The position numbers and the translations under genes were made by a program. The notes under the pieces were generated by a model. That model searched no databases and was not told the origin of the DNA. It saw only the letters and a list, made by a program, of their open reading frames with translations. DNA of 64,000 bases from Acestrorhynchus altus. Taxonomy: Eukaryota; Chordata; Actinopteri; Characiformes; Acestrorhynchidae. Below are positions 45,311 to 56,385 of this stretch, piece by piece (the first letter of the stretch is position 1; every line of letters starts with the position of its first letter). Where the stretch lies: positions 3,698,633-3,762,632 of the forward strand of contig CM067503.1 in assembly GCA_034509495.1 (NCBI GenBank), read 5' to 3'.

Positions 45311-46104
45311 AAAAAAGAAAGTCTCCTCATCAAAATACCTCCAAAAATGCTTGGCTGGTGTTACACGTGTGATTGACAAAGACTGATTATTAAAGTCCGT
45401 TACTGAAGGCAGGGCGGGAATGTCAAACTGGCAGCGACCGTTCACTGAGCAACAAGCCGGATAATGTACGAAAGGATAATGCAGAACAATGCGGCCTGTA
45501 ATTATCATCGTGTATCCGTTATTCTCAGTGCCTCCATAAGCGGCCTGCTATCTGAGCAGGCGTTATGTAAGGGGGGGGGGCGACTCTGACACTGCGAGAG
45601 TTCACTCTCAAGCCTTTGATTCATTTTTGCGTTTAAAGTCTCAATCGGGAGCTGCCAAAAAGCAGCAGCACAGCTGCCCCTGGAGTCGGCCTGAGCTTCA
45701 CGATAAACGCGAAGCACAGCTGCTCGGAGTCTCTGTAGAGGCGGTATCAAAACGACGTCTGCAGCTATTCAGAACTACGGGACTTTAAAATATAAATAAC
45801 TCATTTTGGGCTTTGATTCTGAGTGAAGAAGACAAAACTTCACTCAAGTTTCAAGGTCAGTTTCTAAGACGCTGGCATCTGTCGGAGCCCATAATCTGCT
45901 GTACGCTCGCCGTGAAGTCCCTCGTCTTACAACAGATGTGTTATTGATACAGTTCTGCTGAATGAGTCTGATGTTCCTCACGGTCCCCACTGTCAGAACT
46001 GTTTCTGACCTGCAGTTTGACCGTAGCAAACAAGAAACGGTGTGGAAAGTGCTGATTCTAAACTTCTGAAGGTGTCTGGACCTTCCACAGGAACACCGAT
46101 ATGG
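45311..46104. other. Unassigned, moderately GC-rich
   Basis: Repeat-free; a G-run lies at about 45571-45580. Short ORFs without domains. Possible conserved non-coding DNA. Confidence 0.3.
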
Positions 46105-46362
46105 AGCGTCAGTGTAGGTTGTGCTGATATGAGTGGATCAGACACAGCAGTGCTGCTGGAGTGTTTAAACCCCTCGGTCTAGACCTGTGAGCACTGATGG
46201 AGGACTAGAGGGTGACCAACACAAACTACGTCTACAAGGCGGAGACACTAGGTGGGAGTGTGTAATGGAGTGGACAGTGAGTGGACACAGTGCTTGTACA
46301 CTCAAGCAGCACTGCTGTGTCTGATCCACTCAGAACTACTCCTATAAGCTACTCAGAGAAGG

Positions 46363-46420
<58 letters not shown>

Positions 46421-46505
46421 AGCCCAGTCCTGCACACTCCAGTGTGGTCAGGGTAGGTTACCACGTATGTGGACAAATACATGCTCATAATGTTATGGCT
46501 GATCT
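46105..46505 (-). mobile_element. Short DNA transposon family B with CA insert
   Basis: GAGTGGATCAGACACAGCAG (46132) is mirrored by CTGCTGTGTCTGATCCACTC (46312), giving a long inverted repeat. A CA run (46364-46419) follows, then the family end CATAATGTTATGGCTGATCT. Confidence 0.75.
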
Positions 46506-46720
46506 GAGCATGTGATCGTGTTCTAACAAAAACCTTGTATCTCCAAAATGTCAACTTTACAGTAGACGTCTATACAGACTGTATTCCGAGTCATTTTGGA
46601 GCATTTCTATTGGTCAGTTCACCATGAAAGCACAACTGCCAGGTTCACACTGTAAAAAAAAATGAAAAAACGGAAATGCTAGGTTTTTGCATGACTGCGT
46701 CTACACCGAAAAAGAGTAGC
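46506..46720. repeat. Dispersed 'AAAACCTTGTATCTCC' repeat
   Basis: AAAACCTTGTATCTCCAAAA, CAACTTTACAGTAGACGTC and GGAGCATTTCTATTGGTCAG, as at 33060 and 58735 (reversed). Confidence 0.55.
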
Positions 46721-47339
46721 ATCACATCTTTAAGCACAATTTTCTAAAGTTTAATTAAGTTCACCAATCCATCCCAGTCCCAGATGACACCTTAAAAGAT
46801 GCAGAAGTTGTAGAGCCTCAGTAAATTCGTGTCTCGTTCTCAGAAGATCGAGGCATGAATAATTTGGTAGGAGCTACACAGACTGAAAAGGCTCCAGAGC
46901 TTGGCGCTTTTACCCGAGGTGGCGGATGATCGTACACGCCTGCGAAGAGGCTTCGGCAAGCCGGCCTGTCAGCTCTCATTCCTCAGGCCTGCAAACAGCA
47001 CGGCCCCATCTGGTGTTTTTCTGCAGCGAGAGGGTTAGGACTGACCCCTGCTCAGGCTGTGTCACTGGGGGTCTCTTGTAATGGAAACGGCCTGCAGTGG
47101 AAGCTCTTCACTCCACCAGCTGTAGCTGGGGGTCTAAATGAAAAGATGTCGGCCCCCCGGAGGTCAGATTGAGCTTTTGACTCCTCTCTGCCTCCTCCAA
47201 GCTGGGCACCGTGCGTGACTGGCTCAACCCTACTGAGTCACAGCCCAAGCTCATATTCTGCAAAAGTTCCCTTCCTCTGAGATCCACTTGAAACGTCCTT
47301 GCATGGTTTAATACCGTGTGTACCAAAATCATTCACAAT
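46721..47339. other. Unassigned
   Basis: Repeat-free, moderately GC-rich; no exon matching man1c1 was found on the reverse strand. Confidence 0.3.
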
Positions 47340-47790
47340 TCATTCTTACATGGACATCTAACCTCTGTTTCTCGCTGTTTTGTTACTGGAAGGACAAGAA
47401 AACTTTCAGAGAGAGCTGCTTGTAGAATTCCTAGGAGGGCAAATGAAGCCATTTCACTAGAAAAGACCTTCAGGAATATTTGGCGGAGTGGAGTGGTGGT
47501 GCACTGTTTTCCTCTTCAGCAACACCTCTGCAAATACGACCTTCACGGAAGAGTCGACAAAACAAAAGCCTTTCTTGCATCCTCAGCACAAAACTCAGTG
47601 TAACAGTTCAAAACGAACACCTAAACAAACGTCACGTATGCTGTAAAGAAGCCCGGCGGACTGTTGAAGGTGAAATTAATTCATATGCAATTAGCAAAGA
47701 TATATGTAAAGAAAAAAGGGTGCAGAATTTCATGAAAAGGACACTTATCCAACTGTTAAGCACTTTCTGCTTGTGTTGCAGCCAGTGACA
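47340..47790 (+). mobile_element. Possible Tc1-like transposase remnant
   Basis: The stretch LEKTFRNIWRSGVVVHCFPL then QQHLCKYDLHGRV recalls the DNA-binding region of Tc1-type transposases, but the similarity is weak and frames are broken. Confidence 0.3.
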
Positions 47791-47909
47791 CATGGAATAT
47801 TTTCCTCGGTAGAAGGAAGAATGGATTCAGTTAAATAGCTCACTCCTGGGGGACTTCCTACCCCCGTAGACCATGCCTGGCATTTTTATCCTTCATAGAG
47901 TTCTATTCT

Positions 47910-47911
<2 letters not shown>

Positions 47912-47953
<42 letters not shown>
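47912..47953. repeat. (GT)n microsatellite
   Basis: About 21 GT units. Confidence 0.96.
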
Positions 47954-47954
<1 letters not shown>

Positions 47955-48265
47955 ATTTGCACATCTGTGTCAGCAATGGTGATCTTCCAAATCTCAGCAA
48001 AACTCTCAGGTAGTTAAGATGACAGAGACATCGGGTACTCAGCTGTCCCAGCCAGTGTACAGTCATGACCCCATTAACATTCTTGTGGCAAAATGCAATC
48101 AAATCCTCACAGAAACACTATGAAATCAAGTAGGAAGTCTTTCCTGGACAGTTGAGACAGATACTCCAACCAAAGTGGCACAGTAGGCTCTTGTTAGAAC
48201 CCTTGATTTCCGAAGAAACTGAAGTGAATGAGTAGGTGTCCACATACTTTTGTCCATTATTTTGC
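47953..48265 (+). mobile_element. Short DNA transposon family A, rearranged
   Basis: Starts with an inverted head piece (GCATTTGCACATCTGTGTCA) and continues in the forward sense (GCAATCAAATCCTCACAGAA; GTGTCCACATACTTTTGTCC). The head is flipped relative to intact copies. Confidence 0.65.
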
Positions 48266-48874
48266 CCATTTTTGTCTGACTACATCTAGAGTAACGAGGG
48301 GGACATTTTCAGTTTAAGACCTACGGATACAGTGGCAGTAAACAAGCTGGAAACGGGCAGCAGGCCGTATCGGTACCAGCAGAATTCCAGTGGTGGAGGG
48401 CAGATGAGGTCACTCTTCCGCGGACTGAGCCCTACTTGAGTCTACAGAAATGCCAGTGACGGCCTGCTGGTGACCGCAGTCTGCTGAGACTGCTAGCTGA
48501 GTCAACAGGAGAAGATCAGTAATGATAGCCAGGAAACCACGGCGCGAGTCGGAGTCGGAGTCTGTCGTGCGCTGGCTTTTTGAAGCCCTACAGAGTTTAA
48601 AAGTGTATCTCAAACCGAAAGCGAAGAGCATCTGTGTTTTGGTGACATCAGTTGTTTTGATGGCTAAAATAGAGGGAGAGCAGATAAACAGCAGTGTTAG
48701 TAGTAACATCGTTACGGAGAGTCCAGACCTACAGCATCTGCTGACTTTGTTCAAAACACTGTGAATCACCAGACCATGAGACTGAAGATTAAAATACAAT
48801 ATGAGGTCATTATTATTAACACCTAATTATGTTTCCGTGCCAAGCAGAGCAGAAGATTGCTCAACGTTCTCTGG

Positions 48875-48875
<1 letters not shown>
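48266..48875. other. Unassigned
   Basis: Two overlapping short ORFs on opposite strands at 48410-48799 without recognisable domains; no other feature. Confidence 0.3.
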
Positions 48876-48929
<54 letters not shown>

Positions 48930-48930
48930 T
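48876..48930. repeat. (ATT)n microsatellite
   Basis: About 18 ATT triplets. Confidence 0.97.
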
Positions 48931-48984
48931 CACCTAATACCTCTATAGAACACATATCGTCTGTAGACAATATCACTGTGGAGT

Positions 48985-49410
48985 TACACACACATCGATC
49001 AGCCATAATACTATTACCACCTCCTTGTTTCTGCATGACACTGATATGGTGCTGGTGTCACAGCAGTGCTGCTGGAGTGTTTAAACCCCTCAGTGTCACT
49101 GCTGGACTGAGAAAAGTCCACCAACCAGAAACATCCAGCCGACAGCGTCCTGTGAGCAGCGTCCTGTGGGCAGCGTCCTGTGGGCAGCGTCCTGTGAGCC
49201 CTGATGAAGGACTAGAGGACGACCAACACAAACTGTGCAGAAACAGACGAGCTTCTGTCTCTGACTTTACATCTACAAGGTGCAGCAATGAAGTACGATT
49301 GTCAGAACGAGTGGACAGTGAGTGGACACAGTGTTTAAACACTCCAGCAGCACTGATCCCCCCGTACCAGGGCAACACACACTAACACACCACCGCCATG
49401 TTTGACGTTT
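48985..49410 (+). mobile_element. Short DNA transposon family B
   Basis: Begins ATCGATCAGCCATAATACTA, contains GCAGTGCTGCTGGAGTGTTT and its inverse AAACACTCCAGCAGCACTG, and three GGCAGCGTCCTGTG steps at about 49150-49195. Confidence 0.75.
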
Positions 49411-49739
49411 GAAGTAATTTTATCCAAGCAGAAAAAACGTAAACTTATTTTTAGGAGTCAAACATGCCAGATATTGTTAAGTTTGCTACTCAAACTTGTC
49501 TTCGTTTGAGATGGAAAAATGAAGGGAATGTAGATATTTGATTATGTTTTGATCAAACATTTACTTGCACCTACAAGTGTGGTTTCATAAGGACTAAAAA
49601 ACACTTTATGTGTCTGAAATCCTGTTGAAAATTGACACTGATATTTATAATGAAATATACTTGATTTAAATAATAAAGACTATAATTTAAATCATAAAGA
49701 AACAGAATATGCTTTTGTTATTTGTGTTATTATGTATGC
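49411..49739. other. Unassigned
   Basis: AT-rich; nothing recognised. Confidence 0.3.
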
Positions 49740-50110
49740 ATCGGTATTATCAGTATTCTCAGGACTTTTATTCTGAAATTTGAAAACTGTGCACGTGAAG
49801 AGACCAAACAGCCCCTCACTTCTCATGTTCCTGTATGACACAAATCAGTGACTATATAAGCCCCGCCCCCTCTCACTGATCAGTCATTCTGTATGCAGGT
49901 CGAGCTTGTACACGTGGACTGAGCAGTAAACATGCACTGGAAGCTGCTTTGGCCTTCAAACTGGGATTGAATTTAGATGGAATTGAGTGAAGTTGTGAGC
50001 GTATATGACGTCACACGAGGGTTATGATGTGTGTATCATGTCTGTACGTTATGAAGCCTAGAATACGGCATGTAACCGCCCCCAGTGTGTGGATCTTGAG
50101 TTCTAAGAGT
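49740..50110 (-). repeat. GC-box repeat family, copy with one unit
   Basis: Reverse copy: GACTTTTATTCTGAAATTTG at one side, a single GCCCCGCCCCCTCTCACTGA unit (about 49861), then GTAAACATGCACTGGAAGCT and the ATGAAGCCTAGAATACGGCA end. Confidence 0.85.
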
Positions 50111-50439
50111 TTTAAAATGTAATACAAAACAATAAATATTCAAGCCAAGTTATTTTTTATGTAAATTTTATTTCTATTTTATGTCATTAGTGCTGCTCTC
50201 AGGTCACCAAAGAGTTTGCTTGATTATCGGCCTCAGTTCTCGGACCCCCACCATAGTATTCTGGCATTCTTGGCAGTATTGAAGGAGAACAGGATCCCCA
50301 GGGTTCTCTCAGGGAACTTCAGAGGAACGACTTGTCTTTGATATTCAAAGAAACACACACCAAATGGCCCTGTTCCACACTGACCCCTGCTATTTCTAAA
50401 TATACGTGTGCTAATAAGGAATATATTACCACACTGCAT
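50111..50439. other. Unassigned
   Basis: Nothing recognised. Confidence 0.3.
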
Positions 50440-50790
50440 GTCCAAATGTTTGTGGACACCTCTTCTGTTGAATGCATTCATCTACTTAAATTTGCACCAG
50501 TTGCTGACAGAGATGTACAAATGCACACACCGCTTGTCTAGTCCCTGTAGAGAAGTACTGCCAATAGAATAGGACACTCCAGAGCAGGAAATATGAACCT
50601 CTTGGCATCATGTCTAACGTCCGGCGTGGGCTGAAAGGGTATAAAGCCCCCAGCATTGAGCTGTGGAGCAGTGGAACTGTGTTCTCTGGGATGAGTTGAG
50701 GGATTTGTGGGAAGGTGATGTGGACTGATCGTCCATAGTCCTAAATGCGTGTCTAAATCCTCACACACTCTTATCAAACCATGTGGAGAT
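50440..50790 (+). mobile_element. Short DNA transposon family A
   Basis: GTCCAAATGTTTGTGGACAC at the left end, GAGAAGTACTGCCAATAGAA, then AAAGCCCCCAGCATTGAGCT and GTGTTCTCTGGGATGAGTTG; the right end is worn. Confidence 0.82.
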
Positions 50791-51050
50791 ATTCAGTCAT
50801 CTCTAATACACTTGATTATGTGCTTTCTGGCAATTATGAACTGAATTTCTTTTAAACTGGTGCCAAATCGATGCAACATGGGCTCTGAGATCACAGGCTT
50901 TTGGAGGTTTGTCAAAAATTGCAGCACAGGATTAATGAAACATCTGTTTACTCAACAAGGTTTCAGTCTGGTGCAGAAAGAGCCCTGCTGATACAGATCT
51001 GCTCAGCCTTTTGTTGGGTTGCAGCATGCTGTGCAGTATTCATGCACACT

Positions 51051-51052
<2 letters not shown>
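50791..51052. other. Unassigned
   Basis: No gene or repeat recognised. Confidence 0.3.

Positions 51053-51110
<58 letters not shown>
51053..51110. repeat. (CA)n microsatellite
   Basis: About 28 CA units. Confidence 0.97.
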
Positions 51111-51111
<1 letters not shown>

Positions 51112-51399
51112 CCTGAGACAACCGAGCTAAAGAAGAGTGAAAAATAAATCACATCAGATGTTCTACTTTTGGATCGATGCCACAATGTGACTTCGATAAT
51201 GATATTAAGTGTTGTGACCCGAGTCAATACCAAATCAATGCCTTACAAATCAATGAAATGACCTGCAGTAGATGAACAATGGATTATTGGGACGTTTTAT
51301 TGTAACAATGGACTCTGCAAATCCTATTTCAACATATTGATATTTTAATTTCATATTTCAGAGCCTCGTGACTCAACTTGGACTCACACCCAAAGACTG

Positions 51400-52030
51400 A
51401 ACTTCGAATCATACCTTGAAACTTTACACTCAACTCAGACTCCCAGGTACTCAAGACTCAAACTCCAGACTCACAACTTGTGATACTCAAAACTCAGCTC
51501 AGACTCACACCCCAGATACTCAAAACTCAGCTCAGACTCACACCCCAGATACTCAAAACTCAGCTCAGACTCACACCCCAGATACTCAAGACTCAACTCA
51601 GACTCACACCCCAGAGACTCAAGACTCAACTCAGACTCACACCCCAGATACTCAAGACTCAACTCAGACTCACACCCCAGATACTCAAGACTCAGCTCAG
51701 ACTCACACCCCAGAGATTCAAGACTCAACTCAGACTCACAATCCCAGAGACTCAAGACTCAGCTCAGACCTCCACACCCCAGGATACTCAAGACTCAGCT
51801 CAGACTCCACACCCCAGATACTCAAGACTCAACTCAGACTCACACCCCAGATACTCAAGACTCACGTCTAAGACTCAAGACTCAGCTGAGGCCTGTGTCT
51901 CAGAGGCTTGAGACTCAACTTAGACCCACTCCCTAAATGTTAAAGACCTGACTCAGACTTGCACCCAAGATACTCAAAATCAGAGTCACAACCCAGAGAC
52001 GTGTGAATTGACTCAGACTCTAACCACAAC
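51400..52030. repeat. 33-bp minisatellite
   Basis: Units of 33 bases with ACTCAAGACTCAACTCAGAC followed by TCACACCCCAGAT, about 13 good copies (51480-51870) and weaker ones to 52030. Because 33 is a multiple of three and lacks stops, it leaves long false ORFs on both strands. Confidence 0.93.
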
Positions 52031-52153
52031 CACAATTTGCATCCAGCATCTGATTAGGGGCTTAAATCTGGTTTACTACTGATGAGTTTCTCTGTTTTTG
52101 AGCATTATTGCTTTTTCAGCTGTTTATGCTTCTCCTCCATGGTGTAATTACAT

Positions 52154-52154
<1 letters not shown>

Positions 52155-52184
<30 letters not shown>

Positions 52185-52195
52185 CTCTCTCTCTG

Positions 52196-52229
<34 letters not shown>

Positions 52230-52289
52230 GCTCTCTCTCTCTCTCTCTGTCGCTCTTTCTCTCTCTCTCTCTCGCTCTCTCTCTCTCTG

Positions 52290-52359
<70 letters not shown>

Positions 52360-52377
52360 GCTCTCTCTCTCTCTGTT

Positions 52378-52420
<43 letters not shown>
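52155..52420. repeat. (CT)n with CTGTCG interruptions
   Basis: CT microsatellite of about 265 bases with periodic CTGTCGCT interruptions. Confidence 0.96.
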
Positions 52421-52422
<2 letters not shown>

Positions 52423-52689
52423 CTGCAGCGGTGAAGCGTTCCCTCTGTGCTAATTAGACTAACAGCAGGGTAAATGAAGCTCTGGCGGGACTCCGAGGCC
52501 CAGGCTTCAGGAGGGATGGTTCAGATGATTTTATATGATTGGCACATGGCAGCAGCCGTCAATCACAGCGACGACTGAGCGACGGATGAGAAGTCATTCT
52601 AATCCTCAGGGTTTCACTCCTCTGAAAACAGGCTCAGAAAAATGTCAGACGTTTACTTAACAAAAAAAACAACAACAACAACCTGCTAC
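52421..52689. other. Unassigned
   Basis: Repeat-free, no exon recognised. Confidence 0.3.
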
Positions 52690-52768
52690 AAAACACTGTC
52701 ATCATCATCGTCATCATCATCATCACCATCACTATCATCACCATCATCACCATCACAACCATCATCAC

Positions 52769-52800
<32 letters not shown>

Positions 52801-52940
52801 CCATCATCACCACCATCATCATCTTCATCACCATCATCACCATCACCATCATCATCACCACCATCACTATTATCACCATCATCATCACCATCATCATCAT
52901 CACCATCACCATCATCACCATCACCATCACCATCATCAGT
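52690..52940. repeat. (ATC)n / CACCATCAT triplet repeat
   Basis: About 83 triplets, mostly ATC with CACC interruptions. Open in several frames but not a gene. Confidence 0.97.
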
Positions 52941-53029
52941 GGAGAACATAAATGGGTCAATTAGGACTGGCTAATTTTCATTCATCATTGGCTCATATGG
53001 GTTGAACAATTCAGGAACTGCTATGAATT

Positions 53030-53530
53030 ATTAAGTATCCAGTGTGAATTGTTTCGAAGAGTTTCTACGGTGTATTATTCAGTGTCTATTGTGAGTTATT
53101 CAATAGCCATTATGAACTATTCAGTATCCACTATGAATTATTCAGTATCAACTAAACATTTACTATCCGTTATGAATTATACAGTAGTGTCTACTATTAA
53201 TTATTCAGTATTTACTATGAATTAATTATTATCTACTATGAATTATACATTGTTTACTATATTTTTAAGTATCCACTAAAAATCAGTGTCCAGTGTGAAT
53301 AATACAGTGTCTACTATGAATTATTCAGTATCCACTATGAATTATTCAGTATCCACTATGAATTATTCAATATCCACTATGAATTATTCAGTATCCACTA
53401 TGAATTATTCCGTATCCACTATGAATTATTCAGTATCCACTATGAATTATTCCATATGCATAACAAATGAATGAATCATTATCTACGATTAATTATTTTG
53501 TATCCATTATGAATTCTACCCGATCTACTA
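53030..53530. repeat. 21-bp minisatellite
   Basis: Unit ATTCAGTATCCACTATGAAT (21 bases with a final T). About seven near-perfect copies lie at 53310-53455, with diverged copies on both sides. Confidence 0.92.
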
Positions 53531-54225
53531 GAATAACTCCTTACAGTGTTATGGGTTAAAAACAGCAAATGCAGAGTTGGTCTTTGGTCTCTTTTAGTGT
53601 GGAAACAGCAGGGCGTTTAGTCTGAAGAGTCTCATTAAAGCTGGGTTCGGTGTGTGGGCTAAAAAACGCCTGCTGGTGTCCTCAGGCGATGCCTCCGCAA
53701 GTCAGAGTTCCAGCGTAGTCATGACCTTTGGAATGAAGTTTTCAGCAGCAGCATAATTTCATCAGGAACTTCTGCACTGTTGTTTTGTTGCTTTCATGAA
53801 TATTTATACTATCAGATCCAAATGAACCAGCAAAGAGGTGTCAGGGTTTTTACAGAACTGCTTATGTAAAGGCTGGGATTTCACACTGAAGTTCACACAT
53901 GGAGAGCTTTTGTCAAGATAAGAAAAAGGAAAATTAAGTGATTTCTGTGAAGATTTTATTTTTTTCAGTTGGGCCGGATTAGCATGTTCAGAATTACTAT
54001 CTCAGAGGACAAGAGACTGTAATACACTACAGGAAGTGTAGAGGGCGCTCTATAACGCCCTTTAATATTCATATGATCCACATGTTAAATCAAACAGACT
54101 GTAATTAACTACAGCAAGTGTAGGGGACACTCTATGACCCTATATAATATTCATATCATCCACACAGTCATTCTGGCTGTAAAACACTACAGGAAGTGTG
54201 GAGGACACTCTATAATGCTCTATAA
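53531..54225. other. Unassigned
   Basis: A loosely repeated ACTACAGGAAGTGTAGAGG/GACACTCTATAA motif occurs three times between 54020 and 54220. No exon. Confidence 0.4.
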
Positions 54226-54530
54226 TTAGTGGTTGCTAAGGTGCAGTTAAAATGTTAAGGTGTTTCTTCATAGATACTAGGGCAGTTGCTAAGGCATTTC
54301 AGGTGGTTGGTAAAATGCTGCAAGTGGTTGCAAACGTGTTGCTAAGTGGATAATATATCATTGCTTAGTGGTTGCTATGGCATCCCAGGTGGTTGGTATG
54401 GGGTTGGTAAGTGCGTGCAATATTATTGCCTAGTGGTTGCTATGGTATCCCACGTTGCTCTGATGGTTGCTATGACTTGGTCCTTCAGGTGGTTCCTAAG
54501 ATGTTTCAGGTGGTTGCTCTTCACACAGTT
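54226..54530 (+). repeat. GGTTGCTATGG-type tandem repeat
   Basis: Loose repeats of GGTGGTTGCTAAG and GTGGTTGCTATGGCATCCCA. The same motif family lies at 55370-55560 and reversed at 29110-29265. Confidence 0.8.
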
Positions 54531-55302
54531 TCTCTGTTTACTCCAGTGATCTGAAATGACGGCAGGTTTCTGTTACAGTTCTAATGGTGGTTCTAAGGGT
54601 CAGAGGAAAACTGCGACTGTCTGCAAATGACATCGTCACTGGAGCGACTGTGTACTTTCTGAGCATTCATGTTCAGGCCTTCAAAAGCTCATTTCCATGT
54701 TCTGTCCATTGGAAGTCAAACACTGTAGAAAAAAAAGCTTCAATCTGTAAAATTGTTAAGCTGATCTCCAACCAAGGTCACCGTCTCTGACAACGGTGGT
54801 ATCCGAGGAACGTCTGTTCTAGATATAGTATTGCACAAAGCCTCCCAGGACTCAGACATACTGATAATGAAGGGGACGTTTAGGCTTTTTAGGAATCAAT
54901 AGAGGATCAATACCAACACAGTCACAGTGTTTACATCGGGGGCAGCATTCTCCTTCCCAGAGCTCAGAAACGAGAGCAAAACCACAGTTTATTCTGAGTA
55001 AAAGCAATTAGTAACGTTTCTGTTCCGTCTGAACAAAGTGGACAGAAGGTTCATTCTATTTCTATTGATCTTATTGAGCACGGTCAAATTCACGCTGACC
55101 ACAATTAAAAAAGACTGGACACTTCTTAACTGTTCGTAATCAAGAATGAAAAAAACAAATGTGCACATTTCAGAAGAACATTTATAAACTACAAAAGTGC
55201 TTTCCTGAAGACATCAAAGGTTGCAAACTTAAGTGGTTCTCACTTCCAGGCAGGTGCCAGGCTGTTGCAGCACTATGGTCCACTATGGTAACTAATGTTA
55301 GA
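54531..55302. other. Unassigned
   Basis: No exon or repeat family recognised. Confidence 0.3.
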
Positions 55303-55350
55303 TCAGAGGTCACCAATCCTACTCCTGGAGAGCAACGTTCCTGCAGGTTC
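55303..55350 (+). repeat. Dispersed 'CTCCTGGAGAGCAACG' fish repeat
   Basis: AGAGGTCACCAATCCTACTC followed by CTGGAGAGCAACGTTCCTGC; compare 6583-6690. Confidence 0.5.
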
Positions 55351-55359
55351 CAACCCAAT

Positions 55360-55560
55360 AACAGATGCTAGAGCTTTGGTAGATTGCTGGGTGGTTGCTA
55401 TGGTGTCACTAAGCGTTGCAAGGCATTACTATGATGTTGCTAAATGGTTGCTATGGGGCTGTGTAGCAGATGCTAGAGCTTTGCTAGGTCGCTGGGTGGT
55501 TGCTATGGTTTCTTAGGTGACTGCTATGGTGTTGCTAATTGGTTGCTGTGCTGCCTCCTT
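55360..55560 (+). repeat. GGTTGCTATGG-type tandem repeat
   Basis: Two larger units starting with CAGATGCTAGAGCTTTG and containing GGTGGTTGCTATGGTGTC. Confidence 0.78.
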
Positions 55561-56214
55561 GTTTAAAGCATGGAACTGAAGTTCCACCTCAACTGAAGAT
55601 CTTTCATCAGAACACGGTTCAGCTCTCCAAGCATGGATGAGGAGGAACTGACTCATGAGGTGGACAACAGAGAGCTGACTGACTCATGGTCTTTTTGGAT
55701 GGGAGGAAACTTTCCTCTTCTTGAGTTTCTACGTCTGAAAAGCTGATAAATCTGAGATCTATCAGAACTGTGGTAGAATCCCAGGAGTTCACTCGAGGTT
55801 GTGCTATGGTGTGAGATACTGTGCCAGAATCTCAGGGTGTAATATGACCTTGAGTGTGATATTGCATAAATCAAGCACAATGAAGATGTCATGAAATGTC
55901 CACAGTCTAAAGGGCAGCTGGGCTTTTCAAACAGAGTAAAAAAGCAGAAAACTGGGAAATCTGGCAGGAATGTGTGTATCTTCTCCAAGAAGCTCCTAAT
56001 GAAGCTACTTTTCATGCGCACATCTGTCAGTGCAGATGCCAATATATATTATGTGCCATTCATATATTATGTGTTGTTGAGTGCAACTTAAATATGTCAT
56101 TTAACTGCAAATTCCGACACTGAAAAGTGAAGAATGGGTGACATAGTCATTAGTGCCCTAAAACGTAAATAGGGAGGTATTTCACTCATAGCCAGTGTGT
56201 TTCATTCTGCGGAA
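55561..56214. other. Unassigned
   Basis: A 129-codon reverse ORF (56042-55653) has no domain I recognise; it may belong to a worn transposon. Confidence 0.3.
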
Positions 56215-56385
56215 AATTAACAGCACCATCAGAGCCTTTTTCCCCGATCAAAGTCATAAATCTTTTTAAACCTCTTCCCAGACTCAACTGCATCTACAGC
56301 CTTCTTTCCAAAGGCCTCGGAGAGCTCTTTGGACATCACCATGGTGATCCCACTCCCTTTGGCGATCAAGCGAACCATGTTTTAA
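56215..56385 (-). mobile_element. Tc1-like transposase N-terminal fragment
   Basis: The reverse strand reads MVRLIAKGSGITMVMSKELS, then EAFGKKAVDAVESGKRFKKI and a stop soon after. SKELSEAF...VDAVESGKRFKKI is the first helix-turn-helix of a Tc1 subgroup. The remainder of the element is absent. Confidence 0.65.

Noticed and set aside
48410..48799. 129-codon reverse ORF with a hydrophobic stretch
   Set aside because: No recognisable domain, overlapped by an opposite-strand ORF, no splice or promoter support.
51416..51911. 151- and 143-codon ORFs with 11-residue repeats
   Set aside because: Forced by a 33-bp minisatellite without stops; no start context, splice signal or known domain.
52634..52974. 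Asp/Gly-, Met/Val- and Ser/Pro-rich ORFs
   Set aside because: Products of a triplet repeat read in three frames.
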